Part shown: in pieces, positions 53,398 to 62,998 of the stretch
How the letters are laid out: each line of letters begins with the position of its first letter
How positions within the stretch are numbered: the stretch's first letter is position 1
Origin: Bog-950 sp964631835
GTDB lineage: Bacteria > Bacteroidota > Bacteroidia > Chitinophagales > LD1
NCBI GenBank assembly: GCA_964631835.1
Contig: CAZWAD010000013.1
Span: 1 to 64,000 of the forward strand
Length of the DNA stretch: 64,000 nt
Direction of reading: 5' to 3'
Notes under the pieces: model-generated
What the model was told of the DNA's origin: nothing
The model's input: only the letters and a program-made list of their open reading frames with translations
Database searches by the model: none
Made by a program: the position numbers and the translations under genes

Positions 53398-54834
53398 TTA
53401 GAATGTAAGTTTTACCAGCCTCAGATTATTGGAAATATAGCTTGGAATAATGACTTCGTTCGGAGAAATCTGCTTGCCCATTTTGGGTAATAGCACCACC
53501 TCCTTATCTTCCTGATTCAATACCGTGCGGTGTTCATATTTCCCCTGACTGCTCAGTACATATTCTTTCAAAATTCCCGAAGAGGAAATATCATCTAAAT
53601 ACAAAAGGTGAAGTTTTTCTTTACGGTTCGCAATCAGAAATGACGAATATGCTCCGTTGTCGTCTTCGCTTACCTGTTTCTTGCGCAGCACTGCATTCCA
53701 TTCCATTTCACCTGCTGCATTTACCGAGAAAGCAATAATGTCGTTAAATTGAAAAATTTCGGAATTGCGGTAATTATTAAAGCCGGGCTGAATGCCCATG
53801 GTAACCGGTATTTCGCGTGTATCTTTAATAAATGACTCTGCTAAAATCAACACCCCACCGTCATTCCTTAAAATGGCTTTGCGGATATTGAAAGTGTATA
53901 AACTTTGGTTAGTTACATTCTCTCTTCCGGTAAGTGTTGAAATAAATTCTTTTGAAAAGGGAGTGTAATTCATCTTAAGTTTTGTTCCGTTTGCTGGGTC
54001 AAAGGCGGCATACATAAAACCATTAGCTACATCTTCGCCAATTCGCTTTTTGTCATCATAAAGAGCGGTCATTACTAAGTTGCCATTCTTATTATCAATT
54101 TCAAAAAACGGGTCACCGAAAATTTCCTTTTCTGTTTCGAGGTTGTAAGTAGAAGATTCTCCGTTGCTGCTGATATGAACAACTTCATATACTTTACCTG
54201 CTTTGCCGCCTTGTTTAAAAAGCATAAAAGAACTTCCAGCATTATCAATCAGGGTTTTTGAATCAGCCAGGTCTTTTTCATCTTTACTCAACGGAATTGT
54301 TTTATTGTAAATAGTTTTTAAACTGTTGTCTAAGCAGATAAACTTTATGGATTCAACTTTGGTGAAATTGAAAAAAGGGTAGTAGATCATTAAGGATGAC
54401 TGGTCAACTGAAGTTTTGAAACGCAGATTAGAGGCCACCAAATCTTTTCGGTCTGTAATGGAATCAATAACCAACGGCTTGCCGATTTCCATAAATTTTG
54501 AATTTACCGGTTGAGCATAAAGCACTGAATTTTTTTTGTCCTGCTCCAGGTAAAAAATTACAGCTCCGGTTTTGTTCAGCATAATGTGTTGCAAAATGCC
54601 ATCCTGATTTTTAAACTCAATAGTTTTACTGCTAAGCAGTTTTAGGTTTTCATCATAAACATCTATTACATCCACCGTTCCGTAAAGCCGAACGATAACT
54701 CCATCATTATTTTTTCCAATTACTTTAAACTTGCTTGTTTTAGGAGGGAGTTTAGAACCATTAGACACTTCAACTGCCTGAGCACTAATTAAAACCGGGA
54801 GAAGGTTAAGAAAAATTCTGAGCAGTAATTTCAT
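53398..54834 (-). CDS. Secreted beta-rich protein of unknown function
   Basis: I do not recognise this 478-residue protein. It has a signal peptide (1-19) and a body of repeated short beta strands with D/N-G turns (VIDVYDENLKLLSSKTIEF, GNLVMTALYDDKKRIGED), possibly a beta propeller. No catalytic motif is visible. A TAGTTTTG box (54840-54847) lies five bases ahead of the ATG. Confidence 0.65.
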   Translation of the reverse strand: MKLLLRIFLNLLPVLISAQAVEVSNGSKLPPKTSKFKVIGKNNDGVIVRLYGTVDVIDVYDENLKLLSSKTIEFKNQDGILQHIMLNKTGAVIFYLEQDKKNSVLYAQPVNSKFMEIGKPLVIDSITDRKDLVASNLRFKTSVDQSSLMIYYPFFNFTKVESIKFICLDNSLKTIYNKTIPLSKDEKDLADSKTLIDNAGSSFMLFKQGGKAGKVYEVVHISSNGESSTYNLETEKEIFGDPFFEIDNKNGNLVMTALYDDKKRIGEDVANGFMYAAFDPANGTKLKMNYTPFSKEFISTLTGRENVTNQSLYTFNIRKAILRNDGGVLILAESFIKDTREIPVTMGIQPGFNNYRNSEIFQFNDIIAFSVNAAGEMEWNAVLRKKQVSEDDNGAYSSFLIANRKEKLHLLYLDDISSSGILKEYVLSSQGKYEHRTVLNQEDKEVVLLPKMGKQISPNEVIIPSYISNNLRLVKLTF

Positions 54835-54867
54835 TTGCTCAAAACTAAAAAATTAGAGGATGAAAGC

Positions 54868-56172
54868 TTATTGTTTCAGACGCGGGTCAAGCGCATCGGT
54901 AAGTCCTTCTCCTATTAGGTTGAATATGGTGACAGTGACAAAAATTGCCAGTCCGGGAAATACCGCAAGCCACCAGGCTGAAACATCTTCGCGGGCTTCA
55001 CTGAGCAGCTTACCCCATGTTTGTAACTCAGCCTGAACACCAATGCCCAGGAAAGATAGCCCGGATTCAATCAGAATAGCACTGGCAATTCCAAAGGCGA
55101 TAGAAATAAGCACAGGGGTCAGGGAATTGGGCAAAGCATGCCTGAAAATAATTCGCCATTCGCCAAAGCCGAGCGATTGTGCCGCTTCGATATATTCCAG
55201 GCTTCTCACTTTCAGTAATTCTGCCCTTACGTATTTGGCAATTCCGGTCCAGCCGGTTAATCCGATAATGACCATTACCCAGATTACGGATGGTTTTTTC
55301 AAAACCGCAACCAACGAAAGAATGAGCAACAAAATAGGAATAGAGTTAATGACCTCTATCGTTCGCATAACAATAATGTCAACAGGCACGGCAGATTTTT
55401 TGCCAAGCGCTGGAATTTTTTTAAGAGGTAAGGCTATGATATTAGGAAGGAGCATTACTCCAAGGAAAATCAATAAGGAAACGAAAATCTGACAAACATA
55501 CGAGCCAAAACCGGCAGCTAAAGCATCGGTCATTTTAAATGAGCGAACATGAAAAGCATAAAACCAGGCAAAAAATACAAACAGCACATTGAGAAGAAGA
55601 CGGATACGCGAAACCTGTAGTCGTTCATCACCGAAGTACCCGGACAACGCCCCAAGAAAAATTCCAATAATGGAAGAAATGGTCATCGAAAGCACACCGA
55701 CAAGCAAGGCAATGCGTGTACCGTGAATCATTCCGGCAAATACATCCCGACCGATTTGGTCGGTGCCGATAAAATGTCTTTTTCTTCCGGGCTTTATATC
55801 CTGCTCACCAAACGGACTCCTAAACTGGCTGTTGTCAATATCAATAGTTGTTGGGGAATAAGTAATCGGGGGAAAAACGGCAGACTCAAACTCTATATCA
55901 AGCCAATCCACATTAATAAATTCTTTTTGCCATTTGGCTAAACCGAAATCAACGGCAATGGAACGAAACAGCGGAAAGTATGTATTGCCTTGGTACTTGC
56001 AGTAGTAAGGTTTTTCATTGGCGATAAAATCGGCCGACAGTGCAATTACAATCAATAAATAAAAGATACGGACAGACCAAACTGCCATGGGTTTTTTCCT
56101 GAATTGCCGCTTTACAATATCCCAGTAGGTTGTACCTAAATTTGTTGTGCTTTCTTTTTTTCTTCCAAACAT
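54868..56172 (-). CDS. Peptide ABC transporter permease, OppC/DppC type
   Basis: This inner-membrane permease has 434 residues, about 130 more than usual. The N-terminal TM is followed by a periplasmic segment, then the core with GTDQIGRDVFAGMIHGTRIALLVG, an inserted hydrophobic stretch of about 90 residues (215-300), and the EAA coupling loop EAAQSLGFGEWRIIFRHALPN. It pairs with OppB 6 bases upstream. The insert carries two extra membrane segments, which is unusual. Confidence 0.88.
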   Translation of the reverse strand: MFGRKKESTTNLGTTYWDIVKRQFRKKPMAVWSVRIFYLLIVIALSADFIANEKPYYCKYQGNTYFPLFRSIAVDFGLAKWQKEFINVDWLDIEFESAVFPPITYSPTTIDIDNSQFRSPFGEQDIKPGRKRHFIGTDQIGRDVFAGMIHGTRIALLVGVLSMTISSIIGIFLGALSGYFGDERLQVSRIRLLLNVLFVFFAWFYAFHVRSFKMTDALAAGFGSYVCQIFVSLLIFLGVMLLPNIIALPLKKIPALGKKSAVPVDIIVMRTIEVINSIPILLLILSLVAVLKKPSVIWVMVIIGLTGWTGIAKYVRAELLKVRSLEYIEAAQSLGFGEWRIIFRHALPNSLTPVLISIAFGIASAILIESGLSFLGIGVQAELQTWGKLLSEAREDVSAWWLAVFPGLAIFVTVTIFNLIGEGLTDALDPRLKQ

Positions 56173-56178
56173 TTTTTA

Positions 56179-57714
56179 TTACACTTTTTTATTGAAAGAA
56201 ATTCTGGGGTCAACCATTGCATACATCATATCTGCCAGCAAATTTCCAAGCATGGTAAGTATGGCAGAGAATAAAAGAATGGTAAACAGCACCGGGTAAT
56301 CGCGCTGAACTACAGCATCATAACTCACCCGCCCCATGCCTGGAATGTTGAACATATACTCAGCAATTACCGAACCGCTAATCATTGCAGGCAGTAAACT
56401 CGAAAAAATGGTAATAATAGGAATCAATGAATTGCGGAATGCATGCCTCCAGTAAACCGATTTAGGCTCCAATCCTTTTGCAAAAGCAGTACGGATATAA
56501 TCCTGGCGTACTACACTTAGCATTGAGCCTCTCATCTGCCGGGCGATATAAGCAAACGAGCCAATAACGAGAGTAAAGACGGGCAGGATAAAATGATAGC
56601 TCCTGTCAATAAATTTTTCCCAGAAACCATATTCATCACCTAATTTTCCCAAGCCATATGGAGGGAAAATATTCAGCCAGTCAGCATAATAATCACTTGT
56701 TAGAAATGTAATGAAAAGAGTTCCAATCCATACCACGGGTAAGGAATAAAAGATAAATAATAGCAGAGTTACCATTCTATCATAAGCTGTGTTATTTCGA
56801 ACGGCAAGCGAAACACCAGTAGGAATAGAAACCAGATAAATAAGGAGTATGATGATGACATTTAAAAGCAGAGTCCACTTAAGCGCATCCATGATGATAG
56901 AAGTCACTTCCCTGTCATCAACAAAAGATTTTCCCATATCGCCTCTGAAAAATCCGCCCCGGCTTTTGGTAACATCTGTGTTTGCCGTAAACCAGGGTTT
57001 GTCTCCAAAAAGCCAACGGTGGTATTGATTTTCGGTTCCATACCAATGCACAGCCGGAATGTAATTGAGCAAGGTAGTAGGCTCGGTCTTTATTTTTTCA
57101 TAGGCCTTTTTCATAGCGTAAAATTCCCCGCTAATAGCTGCCATGGGTTTGTGCTGAACCTGTTGGCTGTCTGTATTTATTAGTACCGAAACTTCGTCAA
57201 CTTGCTGTTGGATTTGATTGATAAAAGATTGAAGCACGTCATCATTAGAGCTGATATAAAGTGTATTACAGGTATTTCTGATAATCTTTCCTTTTTCAAA
57301 AGCCGATGCATCAATCGTATCTTCTGGTAAACTGAGTACGGCAAGTTCAAGGGTCCGAATTTTATGATAATAATCAGAAATCAATTCCCAGTTACCATAT
57401 TCGTCAATCAGTCGTTCAAGATTTTCTCTATCGGCTTTTCTTCTGACTTTGTATAGTGTATCCGGAACGGCTTTACTGGTAAGTGAAAAATAAAATGCCG
57501 GTAGATGGCGTCCGTATTTTTCGCTTAGTTCCAAATAAGCACGTTCAGTATTAAGTTTATCAGATGCCTGCTGGTTAGCGCTTTGCAAACCGCCTTTCAA
57601 TTTCAACTCTACAGGGTCGCCCGGGGCAATCTGTCCCAGCATGAAAGTGATGAGAGAAATAACAAAAAACGTGGGAACGAAATAAAAAAGCCGTTTAAGA
57701 ATATAAGATAACAT
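56179..57714 (-). CDS. Peptide ABC transporter permease, OppB/DppB type
   Basis: This permease has 511 residues, against roughly 310 in typical members. TM1 and the LGQIAPGDPVELKL motif are normal, then about 200 residues of soluble periplasmic insert (35-260, helical, LNTERAYLELSEKYG) precede the rest of the core (GRDMGKSFVDD-like FRGDMGKSFVDDREV; EAA loop RTAFAKGLEPKSVYWRHAFRN). It follows OppA by 21 bases. Confidence 0.88.
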   Translation of the reverse strand: MLSYILKRLFYFVPTFFVISLITFMLGQIAPGDPVELKLKGGLQSANQQASDKLNTERAYLELSEKYGRHLPAFYFSLTSKAVPDTLYKVRRKADRENLERLIDEYGNWELISDYYHKIRTLELAVLSLPEDTIDASAFEKGKIIRNTCNTLYISSNDDVLQSFINQIQQQVDEVSVLINTDSQQVQHKPMAAISGEFYAMKKAYEKIKTEPTTLLNYIPAVHWYGTENQYHRWLFGDKPWFTANTDVTKSRGGFFRGDMGKSFVDDREVTSIIMDALKWTLLLNVIIILLIYLVSIPTGVSLAVRNNTAYDRMVTLLLFIFYSLPVVWIGTLFITFLTSDYYADWLNIFPPYGLGKLGDEYGFWEKFIDRSYHFILPVFTLVIGSFAYIARQMRGSMLSVVRQDYIRTAFAKGLEPKSVYWRHAFRNSLIPIITIFSSLLPAMISGSVIAEYMFNIPGMGRVSYDAVVQRDYPVLFTILLFSAILTMLGNLLADMMYAMVDPRISFNKKV

Positions 57715-57735
57715 GTGCGCTGTAACTTTCTGAGG

Positions 57736-59541
57736 TTACATTCCGAACTCTTTGTTGAGCTTAAATTCTGTGGCTACAAAGCCAGGTCGAGCCAATTTAG
57801 GCCCGGCATTGTCAAACCGCTTGTGAATCCCCATGCGGTTTAAACGCGAAAACATGAAGATATAAGGCTGTGCATCGTAAATCATTTGCTGTAATTGCAT
57901 TTGCAGTTTTTTTCGTTCTTCTTTATCCATGGTATAGCGCAACTTATCAATTACAGCATCTGATTGTTTATCACCAAAACCACAGTAATTGCTTCCACCG
58001 TTGTACGATTTTGTGTGCCACAATTGAACGGGGTCATCTTCGTAACTTACTCCTCCCCAGCCAAGCATGCTCATTTCAAAATTGTGGTGGTCTAAATCAT
58101 CGGACATTACGGTAAATTCTTTCACTTGTATATTGATTGCCACTCCGGCTTTTTTACAACTTTCCTGAAAAAGAAGAGCCATTTTATCATAAATGGGACT
58201 GCCGTTAGGTATCATCAAATTTATTTCAAGCGGTATTTTACGTCCATTAATCACTTTGTCTCTCACCCCGTCACCATCGGTATCTGTCCATCCAGCTTCT
58301 GCCAATAAGGCTTTTGCTTTTTCAGGATCATAAGGAATTGGTTTCAGATTTTTATTGCAAATATCTTTATAAGGGCTTACAGAACCTGCAATACGAACAG
58401 CGAGATTCATGTAAATTTTATCAATAATCTGTTCAACGTCCGTCAGGTATGCCATTGCCCTTCTTACACGAACATCACTGAGTTTGGGATTGTTCATGTT
58501 CATGGGCATGTAGTTGTAGCCTAAGTCGCGAGGCTTATGAAAGTTATATTTGGTGCTCAGTTTGCCATCGCCAGAAAATTCAATGAAATCTTTTGAAGGT
58601 ATATTGTAGTGAACATCTAACTTTTCACCTTTAAGTGCAGAGAGTGATGCGGGTATATCGGGTATGATTTCATAAATGAGTTTATCAGGCAATGCTTCAA
58701 ATCCTTCCTCTTTCCCGGCATACTTTTCACCCCACCAATTCGGTTTTTTCTTTAAAACAACCCGCTGATTAGCTTCCCATTTTTCAAGTGTGTAAGGACC
58801 ACAACCGCTCACCCCCTTCGGGTCGCGTGCAAAAAACTCGCTGTTGAATTTGTCTCCAAATTTGACAATGTCAGGATTGGATTTAAGGGCTTTAACTCTC
58901 ACAGGGTCATTAAGTTCTTTAATAGAAAATTTTGTCATTAATCCTTCGGGGTCATAATGATACACAGGAATAATAGTAAAACCCGACCAAAGGTCTGTAA
59001 GGAAATAAGTATCCTTAGTATAAATGGAATACTTCTTTTTGTTGGAGGGGTCAATCACTACATCTTTTATAAATTCATAATAAGGTCTTCCTTGTTCGCA
59101 ATCTACTTTGGGATTTTTCCAAACTTTCACCGTAAAAGCAACATCATCACCTGTTACCGGGCTTCCGTTATCCCAAACGGCATCAGGTTTTAATTCATAA
59201 TCAACTTTCAGTCCACCCTTAAATTCTCCTTCCAAAATCGGTGAAATTGTCGGGCGCTTTACCGCCAGTGCAGGAATAATTACACCTATCGAATCGGGAT
59301 TTAGACCGAGGGGCGACATGAAAATGTCATTGTATATCTGAGAGGCGTAGCTGTTGGTAGCCGTAACCGGATTTAGTTTATCGGGACTGGAATTGATATG
59401 AATAATTACTTCATTAATCCCAGCCCGGGAACTTTTTACTTTTTCTCCGCTGCCCGATTTCCCAGCGCTGTTACAAGAAGAAAGCAGAACGATAACTGAA
59501 AGAATTAATGAAAAAAACAGATGTTTGTGGAACTTATTCAT
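57736..59541 (-). CDS. Peptide-binding lipoprotein, OppA/DppA type
   Basis: This 601-residue SBP_bac_5 protein is a lipoprotein (LILSVIVLLSSC, Cys21 from ATG 59541). Core motifs include DNGSPVTGDDVAFTVKV, CGPYTLEKWEANQRVVLKKKPNWWGEKY and RRAMAYLTDVEQIIDKI. It captures oligopeptides for the OppB/OppC pair. No OppD/OppF ATPase is encoded in the cluster. An exact TATATTTG box at 59563-59570 (minus) may be its promoter. Confidence 0.92.
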   Translation of the reverse strand: MNKFHKHLFFSLILSVIVLLSSCNSAGKSGSGEKVKSSRAGINEVIIHINSSPDKLNPVTATNSYASQIYNDIFMSPLGLNPDSIGVIIPALAVKRPTISPILEGEFKGGLKVDYELKPDAVWDNGSPVTGDDVAFTVKVWKNPKVDCEQGRPYYEFIKDVVIDPSNKKKYSIYTKDTYFLTDLWSGFTIIPVYHYDPEGLMTKFSIKELNDPVRVKALKSNPDIVKFGDKFNSEFFARDPKGVSGCGPYTLEKWEANQRVVLKKKPNWWGEKYAGKEEGFEALPDKLIYEIIPDIPASLSALKGEKLDVHYNIPSKDFIEFSGDGKLSTKYNFHKPRDLGYNYMPMNMNNPKLSDVRVRRAMAYLTDVEQIIDKIYMNLAVRIAGSVSPYKDICNKNLKPIPYDPEKAKALLAEAGWTDTDGDGVRDKVINGRKIPLEINLMIPNGSPIYDKMALLFQESCKKAGVAINIQVKEFTVMSDDLDHHNFEMSMLGWGGVSYEDDPVQLWHTKSYNGGSNYCGFGDKQSDAVIDKLRYTMDKEERKKLQMQLQQMIYDAQPYIFMFSRLNRMGIHKRFDNAGPKLARPGFVATEFKLNKEFGM

Positions 59542-59562
59542 ACGTGATTTTTTTGAGGTGGA

Positions 59563-59570
59563 CAAATATA
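59563..59570 (-). promoter_or_regulatory. Promoter-like -7 box for the opp cluster
   Basis: The minus strand reads TATATTTG 21 bases upstream of the oppA ATG, between two divergent genes. No good -33 TTTG is at the proper distance. Confidence 0.35.
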
Positions 59571-59603
59571 GAAGAATCGCTAAACCGAGAGTAACCTATT
59601 TCA

Positions 59604-60512
59604 ATGAGCAGAGTATTGATTACGGGCGCGAATGGGCTGATCGGAACAAGATTAACTGAAATCCTTTTAGCCGAAGGCTTTGAAGTGTGTTGTTTAAAAA
59701 GAAAGCAAAGTCGGATAGCTTCAGAAACTGCCAAATCATTTTTATGGGATATTGACAAACGGGAAGTTGATGAAAAAGCATTTGACGGTGTTTCGGCAAT
59801 AATTCATTTAGCCGGAGCAGGCGTAGGCGAAAAAAGATGGAACGCAAAACGCAAAAAAGAAATTATTGATAGCAGGGTAGAAAGTGCAAATCTGATCTTT
59901 GATTTTTTGGCGAGGCATAAACATGAAGTTAAAACCTTCATCAGTGCCAGCGCTGTTGGCTATTATGGCGATTGTGGAAATGAACTTGTAACCGAAGAAA
60001 GAAACGCTGGAAAGGATTTTCTCTCGCAGGTTTGCACAAAATGGGAAGAAAGCGCGAGACAGTTTTCTAAAGTCGGAATCCGGGAAGTGCGCAGCAGATT
60101 CGGAATCGTGTTGTCAAAAAATGGTGGTGCATTGGCCGAATTAATCAGAACTATTCCCTTTGGATTTGCCACATATTTTCCCAAACCAAATCTCTATTAT
60201 CCATGGATTCATGTTGATGATGTTTGTTTCATTTTGGTTCATGCTTTAAAAAATGAATCTTTGAACGGAGCATTTAACGTAACTACCCCCGCACCTATGC
60301 TGGTAAAAGACCTGATGAGGGAAATTTTGTTTACCGCAAAGTCAAAAGCAATCCTGTTTCCAGTTCCGCCAATTGGTTTAAAGCTAATGTTGGGTGAAAT
60401 GAGTGAACTTCTCTTAAGCAGCCAAAGGTGTTCCGCTGAAAAAATTGTTTCCACAGGGTACAAATTTATTTTTGAAGATATTAAGGAGGCTTTGGCTAAT
60501 ATTTTCGGGTAG
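59604..60512 (+). CDS. TIGR01777-family NAD-dependent epimerase-like protein
   Basis: This 302-residue SDR-fold protein starts with the dinucleotide motif ITGANGLIGTRLTEIL, then HLAGAGVGEKRWNAKRKKEI, SASAVGYYGDCG and the family-typical FNVTTPAPM. The C-terminal DUF1731-like segment ends in EKIVSTGYKFIFEDIKEAL. Its substrate is unknown. It is divergent from oppA. Confidence 0.93.
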   Translation: MSRVLITGANGLIGTRLTEILLAEGFEVCCLKRKQSRIASETAKSFLWDIDKREVDEKAFDGVSAIIHLAGAGVGEKRWNAKRKKEIIDSRVESANLIFDFLARHKHEVKTFISASAVGYYGDCGNELVTEERNAGKDFLSQVCTKWEESARQFSKVGIREVRSRFGIVLSKNGGALAELIRTIPFGFATYFPKPNLYYPWIHVDDVCFILVHALKNESLNGAFNVTTPAPMLVKDLMREILFTAKSKAILFPVPPIGLKLMLGEMSELLLSSQRCSAEKIVSTGYKFIFEDIKEALANIFG

Positions 60513-60529
60513 TACTTTTACCTCGAAAA

Positions 60530-60880
60530 TTATTTCTGCTTCAAAAAAGTATAATCCGAAATCAAATTTCCCTGTTCCCCTGTTGTATATTGAGTAATTA
60601 AAAAATACCCTTTTTCTTTTAGAGTATTAATTGTGCGATTTACAGTTTTAAGGTTTTCGATTTCGTTTTTCTGAGTATAAGGAAGCAGTTCAATCTCTTC
60701 GGTTACTCCATCTTCATAAATGATAAAAATTTTTGCAGAAATGTAGCCGGTTCCCATTCCAATAGACCGATTGCAATCAAACACCCTCATAGTGGCATAG
60801 CCACCTTGAGCGAAAGATTTTTCCGAAAAGAAAACAAAAACAATCGATAAAGCCAGAAGGAAAATAAACCGGTTAAGCAT
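60530..60880 (-). CDS. Small secreted protein coupled to the desaturase
   Basis: This 116-residue protein has a signal peptide (MLNRFIFLLALSIVFVFFSEKSFAQ) and a beta-rich mature domain (YATMRVFDCNRSIGMGTGYISAKIFIIYEDG). I recognise no family. I start at ATG 60880, which overlaps the desaturase stop by 8 bases; ATG 60904 would add eight residues. The overlap implies translational coupling, so a functional link to the desaturase is possible. Confidence 0.65.
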   Translation of the reverse strand: MLNRFIFLLALSIVFVFFSEKSFAQGGYATMRVFDCNRSIGMGTGYISAKIFIIYEDGVTEEIELLPYTQKNEIENLKTVNRTINTLKEKGYFLITQYTTGEQGNLISDYTFLKQK

Positions 60881-61862
60881 GTGCCAATTTCTGCTGTTTT
60901 TCATAATTTACTCTCCCATTTTTAATGCGCTCAACACGAGAAAAGAGACTATACCGGTCGTCAAACAAAAATTCAAAAAGCAATTTGCTCCACGAAGTAT
61001 GATACTTCAGGTTATTGTAGAACTCGGGAGCCATGGCTCTTAATTTCGGAAGATTGTTCCACGGAATTGACGGAAAGTCGTGATGTTCATTATGATAGCC
61101 TACATTAAGCGCAACTAAATTTATAGGGCCGTAATAGCTTGCGGTTTCCTGTTCAATGCTGTATGTATAATGCTCCTGAATCCAGCGTGCACCTACCGGA
61201 TGCAGGCCGATAGAAAAGAAAAAAGAAAACACCAAGTAAACCAAACCTGCCCATCCGCAGAAGTAAACAATAGCTGCATCATAAACTATTGCAAAGAACA
61301 AATTGACGAACGTCCACTTGCTCCACATGCTGAAAGCTTTGATTCGAGGGGGACGTGTAACCTGGAATACAGGAAAGAACAAAAGCCAGAATGCCTTGCC
61401 ATACCATTTATTTCCAATCAGTTTTGCTTCCCAATGCGAAGCAAGGTCGGCATCGTATTCATAATCTCCCTGGTGGGCATGATGTTTCAGGTGATAGACA
61501 TTAAAACCCATGGCACCGGGTACTAAATTCGGCAAGTCAGCAAGAATGGCCACCATCTTATTCCAGCTTTTACTTGTAAAAACAAGATTATGTGTAGCAT
61601 CATGAATGATCACGTAGCCACAATGGTTGGCAAAGGCTCCTACACAATAAGCGACAATCAGGCTAAGCCACCAGTAACCAAAACCCAAATGACCCATCAC
61701 ATAGGCAATAGATGTCTGTAAAATCAGAACAAAAAAGAGAATCAAAGATGTATAGGGGTTCTTTCCCATTAGTTTACGGACTTCGGGATGGGTTTTCAGA
61801 ATAGCCTTGGTCCGATCGGGATGAGGCTGGTCAAATTCTGCCTGATGAAAGTTGATGTCCAT
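60873..61862 (-). CDS. Sphingolipid delta-4 desaturase-like fatty acid desaturase
   Basis: This 329-residue membrane protein has the three histidine boxes of the desaturase family: HDATH (87-91), HLKHH (124-128) and HNEHH (257-261). It matches the DEGS/DES1 subfamily along its whole length, as far as I recall the human sequence: DQPHPDRTKAILKTHPEVRKL resembles the N-terminal lipid-DES segment, and GLHPVGARWIQEHY, YYGPINL and VGYHNEHHDFPSIP match the C-terminal catalytic region. It may introduce a 4,5-double bond in dihydroceramide. Bacteroidota make sphingolipids, so this is chemically plausible but unproven. Confidence 0.85.
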   Translation of the reverse strand: MDINFHQAEFDQPHPDRTKAILKTHPEVRKLMGKNPYTSLILFFVLILQTSIAYVMGHLGFGYWWLSLIVAYCVGAFANHCGYVIIHDATHNLVFTSKSWNKMVAILADLPNLVPGAMGFNVYHLKHHAHQGDYEYDADLASHWEAKLIGNKWYGKAFWLLFFPVFQVTRPPRIKAFSMWSKWTFVNLFFAIVYDAAIVYFCGWAGLVYLVFSFFFSIGLHPVGARWIQEHYTYSIEQETASYYGPINLVALNVGYHNEHHDFPSIPWNNLPKLRAMAPEFYNNLKYHTSWSKLLFEFLFDDRYSLFSRVERIKNGRVNYEKQQKLAHA

Positions 61863-61869
61863 TGAGATG

Positions 61870-61877
61870 CGAATGTA
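61870..61877 (-). promoter_or_regulatory. Promoter-like -7 box at the desaturase start
   Basis: The minus strand reads TACATTCG, ending seven bases before the desaturase ATG. It resembles boxes near other starts here (one mismatch from TAnnTTTG). Confidence 0.3.
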
Positions 61878-61911
61878 ACCGAAAATTTATTTCAGAATTT
61901 TTCCCTAATGT

Positions 61912-62979
61912 TTATCCCTGTTTGTTATATACCGTTCGGGTAGGAAACGCAAATTGCAATCCCGCGTTATTGAATCGTGCTAAAATTTGTTTATTGATTT
62001 CTGTTTGTGTAGCCATAATGTTTTCTCCGCTTCTGATAAAATAAACGAACTTAATATCAAGCGAACTGGCATTAAAAGATTCAAAGAAAACAACAGATTG
62101 GTCACGTATTAATAAAGGTGATTGGGCTGATATATCCTTTAGAATAGAAATAGCTTCATCCAGCTTTTCCGGAGGGGTGTCATAAACCAATCCTAATATA
62201 ATAATTATTCTTCTTGAGGGTTCTAAAGTTACATTTTCAATCGGGCTGTCTGAAAATTGAGCGTTAGGCAATGTTACAATACGTCCCTCTAAAGTTCTTA
62301 AACGGGTACTTCTGATTCCAATGTACTCTACAAACCCATCGTAAGAATTAATCAGGATGCGGTCGCCTATTTCAAAAGGTTTGTCCAGAAAAATCATAAC
62401 TCCTCCAAATATGTTTTTGACCGTATCCTGCGCAGCTAACGCCAAAGCCAAGCCTCCAATTCCCAACCCCGCGATTAGAGCGCCCACGTCAAAGCCTGCA
62501 TTATTTAAACCTAAAATCAAACCAACAGTCCACAAAACCAAATTGGCTCCCCGTTCAATAAGCAGAATCATTTGGTCGTTTAATTCGTTGTCATCGCGTT
62601 TGGAGTAGGGTTTCAGATATTCCTCAATCAATGCATCCACCACACGGACAATAAACCAGGTAACATTGATAGCAATTAAAAAAACAAACGCACGGTGGAT
62701 ATACAAATCTACTTTCTCGGCAAAGTGCAAGCGCTCGGTAGCATAATATAGTCCGATAAGAATAATTCCAAGAATTGCGGGCCTTTCCAGTTTGGCAATA
62801 ATCAGGTCATCCAATTTTGTTTGCGTACGGGAGGTAATACTTCTTAGGATAATAGATATGCTCCAATAGGTCAGTTTTGCCACAACTATCGTGCCTCCGA
62901 CAATGGCTAAAGAAATCAGCCAATCCTCCACTGCGTTGTGATAAAGTTTTGTGCTTAAGAAATTTATTGAGGAATTCAC
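61912..62979 (-). CDS. MscS-family mechanosensitive ion channel
   Basis: This 355-residue inner-membrane channel has four to five membrane segments. The pore helix region GALIAGLGIGGLALALAAQDTVKNIFGG (about 165-190) is followed by the beta domain (FEIGDRILINSYDGFVEYIGIRSTRLRT) and the C-terminal alpha/beta domain. It releases solutes under hypo-osmotic stress. It lies 19 bases after the metH stop. Confidence 0.94.
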   Translation of the reverse strand: MNSSINFLSTKLYHNAVEDWLISLAIVGGTIVVAKLTYWSISIILRSITSRTQTKLDDLIIAKLERPAILGIILIGLYYATERLHFAEKVDLYIHRAFVFLIAINVTWFIVRVVDALIEEYLKPYSKRDDNELNDQMILLIERGANLVLWTVGLILGLNNAGFDVGALIAGLGIGGLALALAAQDTVKNIFGGVMIFLDKPFEIGDRILINSYDGFVEYIGIRSTRLRTLEGRIVTLPNAQFSDSPIENVTLEPSRRIIIILGLVYDTPPEKLDEAISILKDISAQSPLLIRDQSVVFFESFNASSLDIKFVYFIRSGENIMATQTEINKQILARFNNAGLQFAFPTRTVYNKQG

Positions 62980-62998
62980 AATGCAAAGAAAGAAAATA

